Source: VAXT01 sp963850415 (lineage in GTDB: Bacteria; Actinomycetota; Thermoleophilia; Gaiellales; Gaiellaceae). From it: DNA of 64,000 nt. The notes under the pieces are model-generated. The model had not been told where the DNA came from. It was given only the letters and a program-made list of their open reading frames with translations, and ran no database searches. A program made the position numbers and the translations under genes. Numbering within the stretch: position 1 is the first letter of the stretch; each line of letters begins with the position of its first letter. Positions 36,230 to 47,235 of the stretch are shown in pieces. The stretch covers positions 1 through 64,000 of the forward strand of contig CAWKLE010000002.1 of NCBI GenBank assembly GCA_963850415.1, read 5' to 3'.

Positions 36230-38777
36230 GTGAGCGCTTCTCCGGCGGAACCAATCCGCGCCGTCGCAAAATTTTTCTTCGAAGGTGGCCGCAAATTCTT
36301 CGTCAAAGGCGTCACCTACGGCCCATTCAAACCAGACGCGTTAGGCAATTACCTTGGAACACAAGATCAAGCCGCGCACGATCTTGCCCAGATTCGCGCC
36401 TCCGGGTTTAACGTTGTTCGGGTTTATCACTGCCCCCCGCGCTGGTTTCTTGAGGCCTGCGCCGAAGCCGGAGTCCGGGCGCTCATCACTCTGCCCTGGG
36501 CCAAACACATCGAATTCCTGCGTGAACGATCGGCCCGAAACGAAATTACCCGATCCGTTTCCGACGCCATCAAAATGCACGCCGGCCATCCCGCCATTTT
36601 TGCCTATCTCGTCGGCAACGAAATCGCGCCGCAGATGGTGCGGTGGTTGGGCGTGCGCCGCGTCACGGAGTTCATCGAGCATCTTATCGCATTGGGTCGC
36701 GGCCTCGATCCCCGCGTTTTATTTTCCTACGCCACTTATCCGCCGACGGAATTTCTGCTCCCGCAAAACGTCGATTTTTTTTGCTTTAACGTTTACCTGC
36801 ATAAGCAGCGCGATTTCGAGCGTTATCTCTTCCGTCTGCAAAATCTCGTCGAAGAGCGTCCGCTCATCCTGGGCGAATTCGGAATGGACACAATCCGACA
36901 CAGCCAGGACGAGCAGGCCGAAATGCTGAGCTGGCATGTCGATAGCGTGATCAAATGTGGACTCGCTGGCACCGTTTTCTTTTCCTGGACCGACGAATGG
37001 TTCACCGGCGAACAGGAGGTCACTGATTGGGCATTCGGACTTGTCACGCGCGATCGCCAGCCAAAAAAAGCGCTTCATGCCCTGCGCGAAAAACTCGGGC
37101 AAGACGACGCCGTTCTTCCGCATCGCCATCTTAATCAAACGCCGTCAGTCTCAGTTATCGTTTGTTCGTATAACGCCGGCGCAACATTGCGATCGTGCCT
37201 CGAGTCGCTCGGCAAAATCGATTACCCCAAGTTTGAGATTGTCCTGGTGGATGATGGATCGACCGACAACACCGCGCAGATCGCCGCTGGATTCCCAAAT
37301 GTGCGTTACGTTCATCAGCCGAATCGCGGGCTGAGTGTTGCGCGCAATACCGGCGCCGCCGCCGCACGCGGGCGAAGTATTCGCCTATACCGATGCGGAC
37401 TGTATGGCGGACGTCGATTGGCTTTATTATTTGATTGGCACACTCACCAACGGCGACTTCGCGGGCGTGGGTGGTCCGAATGTTCCGCCTCCGGCAAAAA
37501 ACTGGATCCAGGCTTGTGTCGCCGCTGCGCCCGGTGGGCCGAGTCACGTCCTCTTAACCGACATCGTCGCCGAACACATTCCTGGTTGTAACATGGCGTT
37601 TTGGCGGTGGGCTTTCGAAAATGTGGGGGGATTCGATCCGGAATATCACGTGGCGGGTGACGACGTGGATTTTTGCTGGCGTTTGCAACAAGCCGGCGGC
37701 GTGATCGCATTTAGCGCTACTGCCATCGTCTGGCACCATCGTCGTTTTACCCTGCGCGCGTTTCGCAAACAACAGGAAGGTTACGGTGAAGCCGAATCGC
37801 TCCTGCGTTTTAAACATCTCGTTTTCTTCGGACCAACCGGGACGGCGAAATGGCGTGGACAAATTTACGGCACCCCGCGTTTCAGTTGGTTCCTTGGCCG
37901 CCCGATTATTTATCATGGAATTTTCGCCGACGGATTTTTCCAATCGATCTATCCCACTCCGCAATCAGAAGTGGCGGCTTACCTCAGCAGTATCGAATGG
38001 TTCGCCCTTACCATCTTTCTCTTCGGCGTGGGTGTGTTTGTTCCGCCGCTGCGAATCGTGCCGTATTTGATGCTGGGCGGTACGCTCTGTGTCGCGCTCT
38101 CTTATATGGTGCGTGCGCGCATCGAGCCGCGCTTCGATACCATCCACTCCCGCCTGTTGGTCATGTTCCTGGCTTTCGCGCAACCACTCGTCCGTGGCTG
38201 GTCCCGTTATTTTACCTGGCTGCATTTCAAACGCACTCCCGGTTCTGTTATTGCGCAGCACGAGAAGCTGCCCCCCGGTAAGAAAATCGGCCGAAGCTGG
38301 GGCCGCCTCGCTTATTGGAACGAAGAAGGCAAGGATCGTCACAGCCTCTTACGAGAAATTTTCACGCTCCTTGATCAGGAAAACTGGCGCTACTCGATCG
38401 ATACCGGCTGGCAGGAATGGGACATCCAGATTTACGGTAACTTCTGGTGGAGCATCATCCTACGGACGGTCACGGAATATCATGGCGGCGGAAAATGCCT
38501 GACCCGCGTCCAACTTCGCTACCGCTATGTCACCACCACCGTGATCGTAAATCTCATCGTTCTCATCTTATTCATCTATCATTTCCTTAATACCGGGCAT
38601 GTCCAACTCTTCTTCGCGGTCCCTTACGCAATCTTCGCCCTGTTCCTTTTCCTGAGAGCACGCCGGTTGAAAAGACGGGTGCGAGAGCTGGTCGATTTTG
38701 CGGCTTATCGGATCAATATGAATCGCATTTTGCGATCGCGTCTTCGCCGCAATCCAACCGCCGGCGCACCGAAGTGA
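36230..38777 (+). CDS. Glycoside hydrolase (TIM-barrel)/GT2 glycosyltransferase fusion, one frameshift
   Basis: A protein of about 848 residues. Residues 10-300 form a GH2/GH5-like barrel: FFVKGVTYGPFKPDA, IFAYLVGNEIAPQM (acid/base Glu after Asn) and ERPLILGEFGMDT (nucleophile Glu), FFSWTDEWFTG. Residues 305-560 form a GT2 domain: SVSVIVCSYNAGATLRSCLE, IVLVDDGSTDNT, YTDADCMADVDW, PGCNMAFWRWAFENVGGFD and GDDVDFCWRLQQAG. The last third carries membrane helices around FALTIFLFGVGVFVPPL and VIVNLIVLILFIYHF. One indel near 37372 splits the GT2 domain into two frames. Probably an inner-membrane enzyme making and trimming a cell-surface glucan-type polymer; the substrate is inferred only. Confidence 0.8.
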
Positions 38778-40039
38778 AATTGCGATTTTGGATCGCGCTT
38801 GTCGCGCAATTACTGCTCTTCGCTTCGCTTAAACTTTTCGACGATTGGACCCTGGAGTGGATGCCGGTGTATTTTGTCGCCTGCGCGATTCTTTGCGGCC
38901 TCGCTTACTTATTCGCATCGACGGAATTTGCCGCGCTTAACAGCGCCGTCTGGATTTTCTGGTTCGTCACCATCGGGCTGCGTCTGCTGGCCCTACCCCA
39001 GGCCCCGAGCAACGAAGTCTGGCGCTTTCAAGCCGACGGCGTGATTCAACGCGCCGGATTCAATCCCTATCAGGTCGCACCGAATGATCCACGCCTAGCC
39101 GGCAAAATCCCGGAGCTTGCGCGCGTCCCGCGCAACGATGAGCCCACAGCCTTCGCACCGGGTGCAGAAGTTTTGTTTCGCGCCATCCCGGCGACGAACA
39201 ACGCGCTGCTCTACAAAACAATTTTTGGCGCTGCCGATTTACTCGCCATCGCGCTCCTTCTTCGGCTGCTTGATAAACAAACCGCCGTCTGGTTCGCCTG
39301 GAATCCTCTCGTGGCTTATAGTTTTTTTGGCGCGGCACATTTCGACAGCATCATTTTGCTCGCAATCGTCGCACTGATTTTCTTCCTCGAGCGATTTGAA
39401 CAAACGGTGCAATCGCGCTGGAAATTTGCTCTCGGCGCCGCGGTCGCGCTCGGAATTGCCATCGCGCTTCGACCAGTCTGCCTCGTTTTGTTAATTCCGT
39501 CTCTTTTTGCCTTGCGTCGCTATTCCATTGCACTCGCGGCGGCCATCGCTTTGCCCGTTCTCCTTGATTGCGTGTTTCAATTTCCATTTGCGCAAAATCT
39601 TTTCGGAGACTTCGGGCATGTCAGTCGGCTCAACGATTTATTTTGGTGGCTGATTGAAGACACGATTCTACCAAACTGGCATCAGCAATATTACCGCTAC
39701 GACGTAATCCTTCTGATCGTGTCGGCGCTGATTGGTCTTCTTTTCATGCGCAATTGGCGACGCGGCATGCTTTGGTCGCTCGGCGCCAGTCTCATTCTCG
39801 CGCCAGTCTTAAACGCCTGGTATGTAACTTGGATTCTGCCAGTCGCGACGTGGCGGCACGCCTTCGCCTGGCATTTTCTGAGCGTCACTATCTTCGCTTA
39901 CTACCTCTTTTATAATGAGCGCCTTTTCGCTCTTCCCTGGCACGCCGAACCGTGGTTGCGAGGCATAATCGTGTTGCCCGTCCTTTTTGCCATGACCCTA
40001 ATGGCCACGCAACGCCATCAGGCTCTAAAAAACGGCTAA
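38774..40039 (+). CDS. GT87-like polytopic membrane glycosyltransferase
   Basis: A 421-residue protein with about 10-11 membrane helices. After helix 3 it has NEVWRFQADGVIQRAGFNPY, an acidic loop resembling the first periplasmic loop of polyprenol-phosphate-mannose-dependent transferases (GT-C fold), and later WFAWNPLVAYSFFGAAHFDS, a motif often seen in GT87 (DUF2029) proteins. It starts at GTG 38774, overlapping the stop of the fusion enzyme by four bases, so it probably works in the same glycan pathway. The donor and acceptor are unknown. The frame is intact. Confidence 0.7.
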   Translation: MKLRFWIALVAQLLLFASLKLFDDWTLEWMPVYFVACAILCGLAYLFASTEFAALNSAVWIFWFVTIGLRLLALPQAPSNEVWRFQADGVIQRAGFNPYQVAPNDPRLAGKIPELARVPRNDEPTAFAPGAEVLFRAIPATNNALLYKTIFGAADLLAIALLLRLLDKQTAVWFAWNPLVAYSFFGAAHFDSIILLAIVALIFFLERFEQTVQSRWKFALGAAVALGIAIALRPVCLVLLIPSLFALRRYSIALAAAIALPVLLDCVFQFPFAQNLFGDFGHVSRLNDLFWWLIEDTILPNWHQQYYRYDVILLIVSALIGLLFMRNWRRGMLWSLGASLILAPVLNAWYVTWILPVATWRHAFAWHFLSVTIFAYYLFYNERLFALPWHAEPWLRGIIVLPVLFAMTLMATQRHQALKNG

Positions 40040-40953
40040 CTCAACACCTCGCTCATCGCCTGTTTAAAATCTTCCGGCAACGGCGCTTCAAAATGCATCC
40101 GCTCTTTCGTCCGTGGATGATCTAACCCCAGTTTCCATGCATGTAACATCTGGCGCGAAAAATTCCCGGCACGGCGTCCTCCGTAAACAACATCGCCCAA
40201 GATGGGATGCCCAAAATGTTGAAGATGGACTCGAATTTGATGTGTCCTGCCGCTGTGCAACCGGCACTCGAGCAAGCTCGCCTCTCCTCCACTGCGTACC
40301 ACTTTGAAATCCGTTTTCGCTTCTCGCCCACCTTCGCGCGCGATCGCCATCCTTTTGCGATGAACCCGATGACGCGCGATGGGGGCAACAATTGTTCCGG
40401 AACCCCGACGCAGCTTTCCGGCGACGAGCGCTAGGTAAATCTTTTCAACCGTGCGGGCCGCGAATTGTCGGGAAAGCTCCTGATGGGCAAAATCATTCTT
40501 TGCCACCGCCAGGCAGCCGCTTGTTTCCTTATCCAGCCGATGAACAATCCCCGGTCGCTCCTTCCCGCCGATCCCGGAAAGATTTCTGCAATGCGAAAGT
40601 AAGGCGTTGACCAATGTGCCGCGCTTGCGGCCGGCGCCAGGATGGACCGAAATTCCCGCCGCTTTGTTTATAACAATCAAGTCGTCGTCTTCGAACAAAA
40701 CGGAGAGAGCGATCTTTTCCGGGACCAGATCAAGCGCTTGAACGGGTGGTTCGACCAGGATAACGCGATCGCCCGCTCGGACAATGTCGCGCGCACGCGG
40801 CACCGCGCCGTTAACGGTGACGAACCCATCGCGGATAAGCGCCTGGATTCGAGAACGCGAAAACTCGTTCGCAGAATTGGCAAGAAAACGGTCCAGGCGC
40901 GTGCCCACATCCGTTCCTTTAACGATAAATTCACGGCGGTTTTCCTGTGTCAT
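40036..40953 (-). CDS. rluD: RluA/RluD-family rRNA pseudouridine synthase
   Basis: Isomerises uridines in 23S rRNA (RluD) or related RNAs. The N-terminal S4 domain has TRLDRFLANSANEFSRSRIQ and FVTVNGAVPRARD. The catalytic motif is GIVHRLDKETSGCLAVAKND (active Asp), and the C-terminal part has LLECRLHSGRTHQIRVHLQH and GHPILGDVVYGG. I set the start at ATG 40953 (MTQENRREF); the frame extends upstream over the divergent kinase promoter. Which family member it is exactly is not certain. Its last four bases overlap the end of the convergent GT87-like gene. Confidence 0.88.
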   Translation of the reverse strand: MTQENRREFIVKGTDVGTRLDRFLANSANEFSRSRIQALIRDGFVTVNGAVPRARDIVRAGDRVILVEPPVQALDLVPEKIALSVLFEDDDLIVINKAAGISVHPGAGRKRGTLVNALLSHCRNLSGIGGKERPGIVHRLDKETSGCLAVAKNDFAHQELSRQFAARTVEKIYLALVAGKLRRGSGTIVAPIARHRVHRKRMAIAREGGREAKTDFKVVRSGGEASLLECRLHSGRTHQIRVHLQHFGHPILGDVVYGGRRAGNFSRQMLHAWKLGLDHPRTKERMHFEAPLPEDFKQAMSEVLS

Positions 40954-40975
40954 TGACGATGTTACTATCGCAAAA

Positions 40976-43243
40976 ATGAGCGACCCGAACACCATTTCGT
41001 GTCCCAAGTGCGATGCGCCAATAGATATCGGCGATGCCGAACCTCTCTCGCGCGTGGCCTGTCCGGCTTGCGGCGAACGAATACGGATCGCGCGCTCGTT
41101 TAATCATTTCGAGTTGCGCGAGACCCTTGGTACCGGCGGAATGGGGACGGTTTACAAAGCGCGCGACACCCAATTGGACCGAGATGTGGCACTGAAACTT
41201 TTGCGCAAAGATCTGGGGCCGGAATACGCCAATCAATTGCAACAGGAAGCCCGGATCACCGCTTCGGTCAATCATCCCCATGTGGTCCAGGTATTTTCCT
41301 TCGGCCACGATCACGATCAGTACCTATCTCGTCATGGAGCTGGTCGACCGCGGAACGCTCGATGACCTTATTGCGGAACAGAAAAAACTTCCCGAGGCAG
41401 ACGTGCTACGCGCCGGGATCGAGGTGGCCCGCGGACTACGCGCAGCCTACCAAAAAGAATTGATCCATCGCGACGTCAAACCGGCCAATATTTTGTTCAA
41501 CGAAGAAGGGATGGCGAAGATCAGTGATTTCGGTTTGGCGGGAATTGTCGAGCCCCAGGCGCAATCTAGCGGCGCCATCTGGGGAACTCCTTATTACGTC
41601 GCGCCGGAACGATTAAATAATCAGCCGGAAGATTTTCGCAGCGATATTTACAGTCTCGGCGCCACCCTTTTTCACGCGGTGGCGGGCCGGCCGCCTTTCG
41701 ACGGGGAAACTACCTCGGCGTCCGATCTGCGCGCGTTGAAGAACAATCCGTTGAAACTGAAAGACGTGGCGCCGGATGTTTCACGGCCAACCGCCAATGC
41801 CATCGCCAGAATGATCGCGCCCGATCCGCGCTTGCGTTTCGCCTCGCACGATGCGCTCATCCTCGCCCTCAAGAAAGCGGAGCGCGTCCTTCACGGTGAA
41901 CCGGAACCGTGGAGCGCCAAAGCGGCTTTGCTCATCGCCGGCGCCACTCTCATCGCTCTAATATTGTTTGGTTGGATTTTTTTCAGCCACCAGGGAGCGT
42001 CAGCGAACGTTACCGCATCGGCCAGCTCAACTCCCGCCTTCGATATCAACCGCGAATTTGATGATGGGCGCCAGCAAATAATCGACGGCAAATACCCCGC
42101 GGCCCGCGCCACTTTCGCGCGCCTGGCTTCGGAAACCAAAAACAAACAACCCATCTACGATTGGGCGTTGCTCAATCAGGCCCTCGCCGCTTTGCTCGAC
42201 CAGCAGGAATCGCAAAAGCGCCGGGCCCTGCAGGAAGTGGAAAATGCCGGTAGCGGCGGTTTCGCCGATCCGCAAATGGGCGCATTTCTTCTCGAGACCG
42301 CGAAACACGCCAATGAGCGCCGTGCCATTGCGCTCTCCGATATTTCCGATCATGCGGCGAAGCCATTCGCGTTATTTTTGCTGGGACTGACCGACGTCCA
42401 GCTTGGACGATTCAATGATGCGAAGGCATTGCTGGAGGCATTTACTTTATCGCAACCCAGCGGGAGCTTGTCCTGGATCGATAAATACAAACCAATCGCG
42501 CGAAAATATCTGGATGATACACGGGCGTGGCTCGCCTGGAGAGAGCAGAATGGATCAGCGAAAAGTCCTGCGGAAATCAGGAGTGCGCTGGAAAAGTTGC
42601 GATCGCTGAAACTACAAAAGCCAACAGCAATTTCAGCCGAGGCCTTGCTGGCGGAAAGAACCTTGGCTAACCAGCTTGATCAGGCCGAGAAAACGGAAAG
42701 ATCCGTGCGGGAAAAACAGCATCAGGATTTGGTGGCGCGTGAAACGCCGCCATTGAACGCAGCCTTGGAATCCTATCGGCGACTCGCTGCTGTTTATGAT
42801 TTCACCGGAGCCGCCAGTGCAATTAAAAAAGTCAAACTAACGGAGCCTCACTGAGGGAGACGCAACGTAATTATCAAAATGCGGCCGATTGGCTGGCGGA
42901 ATGGAAAACAACGCTGATTAACGATTTGAATGCGCACAGCTATAACGGCGCCATAATTGTGAGCGATAACCAATACAACGGAATCGCAGGCGCGACCGCG
43001 AACAAGCTGAAAATGAAAGTTCCTTATGGTTCCGCCGAAACCACTTGGCTGAAAGTGCCCGCTGCATCCCTCGTGACCGTCTCGAGTTCCTTTGCCACCG
43101 ATGCCGACCGGCAATGGCGCTGCGGCGTTTTTGCGTGGATGATCGGGCAAACGAATGCCGCGCGACAACTCTTCGATGCAGCCTGCTCAGCTAAGCCATC
43201 TTATATAGAAGCGCGCAAGTTTTTCGACCAGACGAAACCGTAA
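40976..43243 (+). CDS. Membrane Ser/Thr protein kinase with N-terminal zinc ribbon, two frameshifts
   Basis: Starts MSDPNTISCPKCDAPI; with ACPACGERI this gives two CxxC pairs, a small zinc ribbon. The kinase domain follows: LGTGGMGTVYKARD (glycine loop), VALKLLRKD (Lys), VMELVDRGTLDDLI, LIHRDVKPANILF (catalytic loop), ISDFGLAGI, GTPYYVAPERL. An indel near 41320 splits the N-lobe from the rest. A membrane helix (ALLIAGATLIALILFGWIFF) precedes an extracytoplasmic helical repeat region. A second indel near 42850 separates the last 130 residues (NYQNAADWLAEWK to the stop at 43243). PASTA repeats are absent. No phosphatase gene is adjacent. Confidence 0.85.
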
Positions 43244-43276
43244 ATCAGTGGCAAGCCACCTGCTGAAACTAGGAGG

Positions 43277-44155
43277 ATGCGCTCCGCTTGCTGTTTTTTC
43301 TTCCTGGCGCTTGGCCTGGCGATGGCAGCCACGTTGCCGCTTACGACGAGCGATATCAGCCTGATGTTACGCTCAGGTTATTCCGTGCCGACGATTGAGG
43401 CAGAACTTGCCACCCGCCATTTCGCCGACCAGCTCGATGAGGGTAAGCGCAAGCAGCTAATCAAGGCCGGCGCCACCACTGAGCTATTGGATGCAATTGA
43501 GAGCGGAAATTTCTCCGTTCCGAAAGACGAACTGGAAAAGTCGCGCCGGAAAATGGACGAGCAGGCGGCCGAACGGGCGCTCATGGCCGAGAGAGCAAAA
43601 AGAAATGATACTCTTTACCAAAACCAATTGCTCAAACAGCGGGCACAGGTGGTTGCGCATGGTTCCGCCGATGCCATTGCCGGCGCAGCTAAAGGCAATC
43701 TGGTTCGCCTTCAAAACGGGAACCTGGTGTCCTGTTATGATGAGGAACTTGCATCGAAGCAAATCTATGGTCTTTACTTCTCCGCTCACTGGTGCCCACC
43801 TTGCCGGAAGTTCACACCGCAACTGGTCGCCTATTATAACCAGATCGCGCACGATCATCCCGAGTTCGAAATTATTTTCGTAAGCGCGGATAAATCCGCC
43901 GAGGACATGGCAACCTACATGCGGGAGAACGGCATGCCCTGGCCAGCAATCGAATACGGCAAACTCGCCAATGTTCCGGCATTGCAAAAATACGTTGGCC
44001 GCGGAATCCCCGATCTCGTCATTGTCGATGCCAGCGGCAAAGTTTTGGCCGACAGCTTTGTCGGCGGCAAATACGTCGGGCCGGGGAGAGTCCTTGATGA
44101 CCTGAGCGCGATTTTCGCGCGTGGTGGTTCCCCACAAGTTGCGGCCAATCGGTAG
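43277..44155 (+). CDS. Secreted thioredoxin-like (tryparedoxin/nucleoredoxin-type) protein
   Basis: A 292-residue protein. The signal peptide is SACCFFFLALGLAMAATLPL. A helical segment (about residues 25-125) ends in a charged coiled region, KDELEKSRRKMDEQAAERAL. The thioredoxin domain has IYGLYFSAHWCPPCRKFTPQ, with active-site CPPC, and EIIFVSADKSAEDMATYM, which is the nucleoredoxin/tryparedoxin pattern. A cis-Pro is in GRGIPDLVIVDASG. Probably a periplasmic disulfide reductase or isomerase. A strong AGGAGG lies directly against the ATG, closer than usual. Confidence 0.85.
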   Translation: MRSACCFFFLALGLAMAATLPLTTSDISLMLRSGYSVPTIEAELATRHFADQLDEGKRKQLIKAGATTELLDAIESGNFSVPKDELEKSRRKMDEQAAERALMAERAKRNDTLYQNQLLKQRAQVVAHGSADAIAGAAKGNLVRLQNGNLVSCYDEELASKQIYGLYFSAHWCPPCRKFTPQLVAYYNQIAHDHPEFEIIFVSADKSAEDMATYMRENGMPWPAIEYGKLANVPALQKYVGRGIPDLVIVDASGKVLADSFVGGKYVGPGRVLDDLSAIFARGGSPQVAANR

Positions 44156-44378
44156 CGGAACTGCATAAATGCAGGGCATCTTGCTCAAGATGCCATCCCA
44201 TTCAAAAAGCTGTCTCGCCAGGATGGGTACAACCAATTGGATGCACTCAGTTTAGCCCGGTCATAGTGACCTCTGAGCGAAACCCATCCTGAACGAATTT
44301 TGGTTTCGAGAGTCAGATTTACACGAATGGTTCCGATGTTAAGTTTCATCGCGCGCACCTTTCGCGCCCACGCAATTA

Positions 44379-45970
44379 ATGGAGCAAACCCCGCCATTTC
44401 CTTCACCGGAAGAACTTAAATCGAAACTCGCCGAGTTCATGAAATCGAATTTTGGCGACCGGGTTGCATTTACCACCCTCACCCAGCCGGACACGGTCGA
44501 GACGGGAACCGATGAGAAAAGCCCACCGGAAGAGGCAAAGGACTTCGACTTTCATTTTTTGCCGCGCGACATCAAAGCGCATCTCGATCGTTTTGTGATC
44601 AAACAGGACGAAGCGAAGAAGGTTCTCTCGATTGCAGTCTGCGATCACTACAACCACGTCAATCACGTCCGGCAGCTGGAGAAGGAGCGTGCGGATGGCG
44701 CAGTCGAGACGGAATATGCCAAGCAAAATGTCATTCTCGTCGGCCCGACTGGAGTCGGAAAAACGTATTTGATCAAACACATCGCCGATTTGATCAAGGT
44801 GCCGTTCGTGAAGGCGGACGCGACCAAGTTTAGCGAGACCGGTTACGTCGGCGGCGACGTGGAAGATTTGGTGCGCGAGCTGGTGCATAAAGCCGATGGC
44901 GACGTTAATCGGGCACAGTTCGGAATCATTTACATCGACGAAATCGACAAGATCGCGTCGGCCGGCGAGCATGATCGGGCGCGATGTCAGCGGTCGTGGC
45001 GTGCAAACGACGTTGCTCAAGTTAATGGAAGAGACCGAGGTGCCGTTGCGCAGCGCGATGGATTTGCAGGGGCAAATCCAGGCGGCACTGGAATTTCAAC
45101 GGCGCGGTAAATCGAGCCGGCAAACCATCAACACCCGCCATATCCTATTTGTCGTTAGCGGGGCATTCGAGCGCCTGAAAGAACAGGTTTCGCGCCGGGT
45201 CAAAGGACAGATCGGATTCAGCGCCGAACCGATTCGAGTGATGGACAACGAACTCTTCCAATTCGTTGAGTACGCAGGATTTCATCGAATTCGGATTCGA
45301 GCCGGAATTCATCGGGCGTCTTCCGGTGCGTGTGGTTTGCGAAGAACTAAGCGCGGATGATCTCTTCAGTATCATGAAGTATTCGGAAGGTAGTTTGCTC
45401 CGGCAATACGAGCGCGCCTTTCGCGCTTACGGTATCGCCATCAGTTTCGAAGATGAAGCGCTGCGATTAATGGCGGAGGCTGGAGCGAGGGAGAAAACTG
45501 GCGCGCGCGGCTTGTTGACGGTATGGGAAAAACTCTTTCGCGATTTCAAATTTTATCTCGCCGGCTCCGGTATCAGCCAACTGCGGGTGACGGCCGAATT
45601 AGTGCACGAACCGAAACGCGTTTTGGATCGCCTGTTGGCCGAAGGTCACAAACATGAAGTGGTCGCGCTCGATCAGCAGATCGATGTCTTCACCGAATCA
45701 TTCCGCCGGCAGCATGATCTTGAGATCGCGTTTGAGGACGCGGCGCGACGCCGGCTGGTCGAACGGGCGCAAACTGAAAAAATGTCGATGGCGGATTTGA
45801 CGGCGCACCTGTTTCGCGATTTTCATTTTGGAATGAATCTGGTGCGCAAAAATTCCGGCCAGAACAAGTTTACCCTGCCACTTTCGGCGGTGGACGCGCC
45901 GGACAAATTTCTTAGCGATTTGGTGGTGCAATCCTATTATCCGGCAGGCCGAACCAACGAAGCTGGATGA
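44379..45970 (+). CDS. ClpX-like AAA+ unfoldase without zinc-binding domain, two frameshifts
   Basis: AAA+ ATPase of the ClpX/HslU type. Instead of the Cys4 zinc domain of ClpX it has about 60 polar residues (KSPPEEAKDFDFHFLPRDIK). Then IKAHLDRFVIKQDEAKKVLS, the Walker A VGPTGVGKTYLIK, ADATKFSETGYVGGDVEDLV and Walker B IIYIDEIDKIASA. Indels near 44965 and 45265 break the frame between Walker B and the sensor-1 region (RHILFVVSGAFERL) and before EFGFEPEFIGRLPVRVVCEE. The C-terminal AAA lid continues to 45970, longer than in ClpX. No clpP is adjacent. An adaptor-independent paralogue of ClpX is likely. Confidence 0.78.
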
Positions 45971-47219
45971 AACGCTCGCTTCTTTTTGCTTTAATCATCG
46001 CGGTCGCGGTTGCGGCAGTGGCCAGTATTTCGCACGCGACCGGATGGTTCGCGGGGATTGAGCTGCCGCTCAAAAACTGGATGGTGAAATTCGAACGGTC
46101 CGGCGCGCAATCTCAGCAACATTTGGCAATACAGCCTGACCCCACTCCTCGGTTTCGCCACGGCATGGATTACGATAACGAGCGCCCGCAGGCACCGCAT
46201 CGCCGTACTCGTTCTCGCGGCAATTCTCGAGCTTCTGACACTTGCCTGGGTTTTGTCGCTCTACCACATTTTCTTTGCCCCACTGCCCTGCATCCTGGCT
46301 GTGGTTCTCAGTTACAGCGGCGCGTTGGCTTATCTTGCAATCGCGGGACGCAAACGTGCCGGCATTCCCCTGTCGCTGTTCAATGGCAAACTTTCGCACG
46401 GCGCAAATTTCGCGTTTACGCTCCGGCGAAGTGGAATTCGACGGCGGTGCACGCGCTTTCGAAACCAGCGTGGTCGTGTGCGATTTGGCCAATAAATACG
46501 ATCTCGCTGATACCGACGAGCCCGGTGTGGTGGCGAAGGCCAGCGAAAAATTCACCGCGCGCGCGGCTGAACTGTTGCGCGAGGCCGGCGCTTACTTGCA
46601 TGCCGCCGATGGCGAAGGGGTCGTTGCCGTGTTTGGATTCCCAGGGGCGCTGAACGATCACGCCGAGAAAGCGGTGCGCGCCGCCTTCGATCTGGCGCGC
46701 GCGTTCGCGGAGAACGCAAGCGGCAGCAACGGCCAGAACGCCGCTGCCGGCGCGCATGTGGGCGTCAGCTCCGGCTCGATGATCACCGCGCCCACGAGGA
46801 AAAGCAGGACATTTTTGTCGCTGGGCGAGCCGATTGAGTTGGCCCGACGTTTTTGCGTTGCCAATCGCTTTTACGGCTCGCGGATACTGATCGGGCCGCG
46901 CACATTTGAGTTGGCCAGCAACGCCATCGTGGCGCGCCCGATCGATTTTCTCAGCGGCGTTAATGCGCAGGAGCGACATGAAATTTACGAGCCACTTGCG
47001 TTTACCGCGGACGCGCCAAGCGGAGCTAGTAGCGCGGCGCGATTCGTTTCTGGAACGGCGTCGTGCTCTACCGCGAGAAACGCTGGGCCGAGGCTTACAC
47101 GCGAATTTCAAAAGGCGCGCGGGACCGAACGACGAGGAAGATGCACCGCTGCAACTTTATCTGCGCCGTCTCGAGCCGCTCGCGCTGCATTTACTGGAAT
47201 CGCGCGCTGCGCCGAGTAG
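45967..47219 (+). CDS. Membrane protein with class III nucleotidyl-cyclase-like domain, heavily frameshifted
   Basis: Starts MKRSLLFALIIAVAVAAVAS and continues WFAGIELPLKNWMVKFERSG. Two more membrane segments lie in other frames (IAVLVLAAILELLTLAWVLS and ILAVVLSYSGALAYLAIAG). The cyclase-like domain is in one piece: TSVVVCDLANKYDLADTDEP, then AYLHAADGEGVVAVFGFPGA, HVGVSSGSMI and LGEPIELARRFC. The second metal position, usually Asp in GDxVMAxFG, is Glu here. The tail (REKRWAEAYTEFQKARGPND) again needs frame changes. At least five indels. It overlaps the ClpX-like gene by four bases. Class III cyclases with a membrane part are common, but activity cannot be assumed. Confidence 0.6.
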
Positions 47220-47235
47220 GCGGCCGATCCGCGTT

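Noticed and set aside
44156..44378. Hairpin GGGCATCTTGCTCAAGATGCC near 44174 as a terminator
   Set aside because: The stem is good but no T-run follows, so it could equally be another dispersed palindrome; left unassigned.
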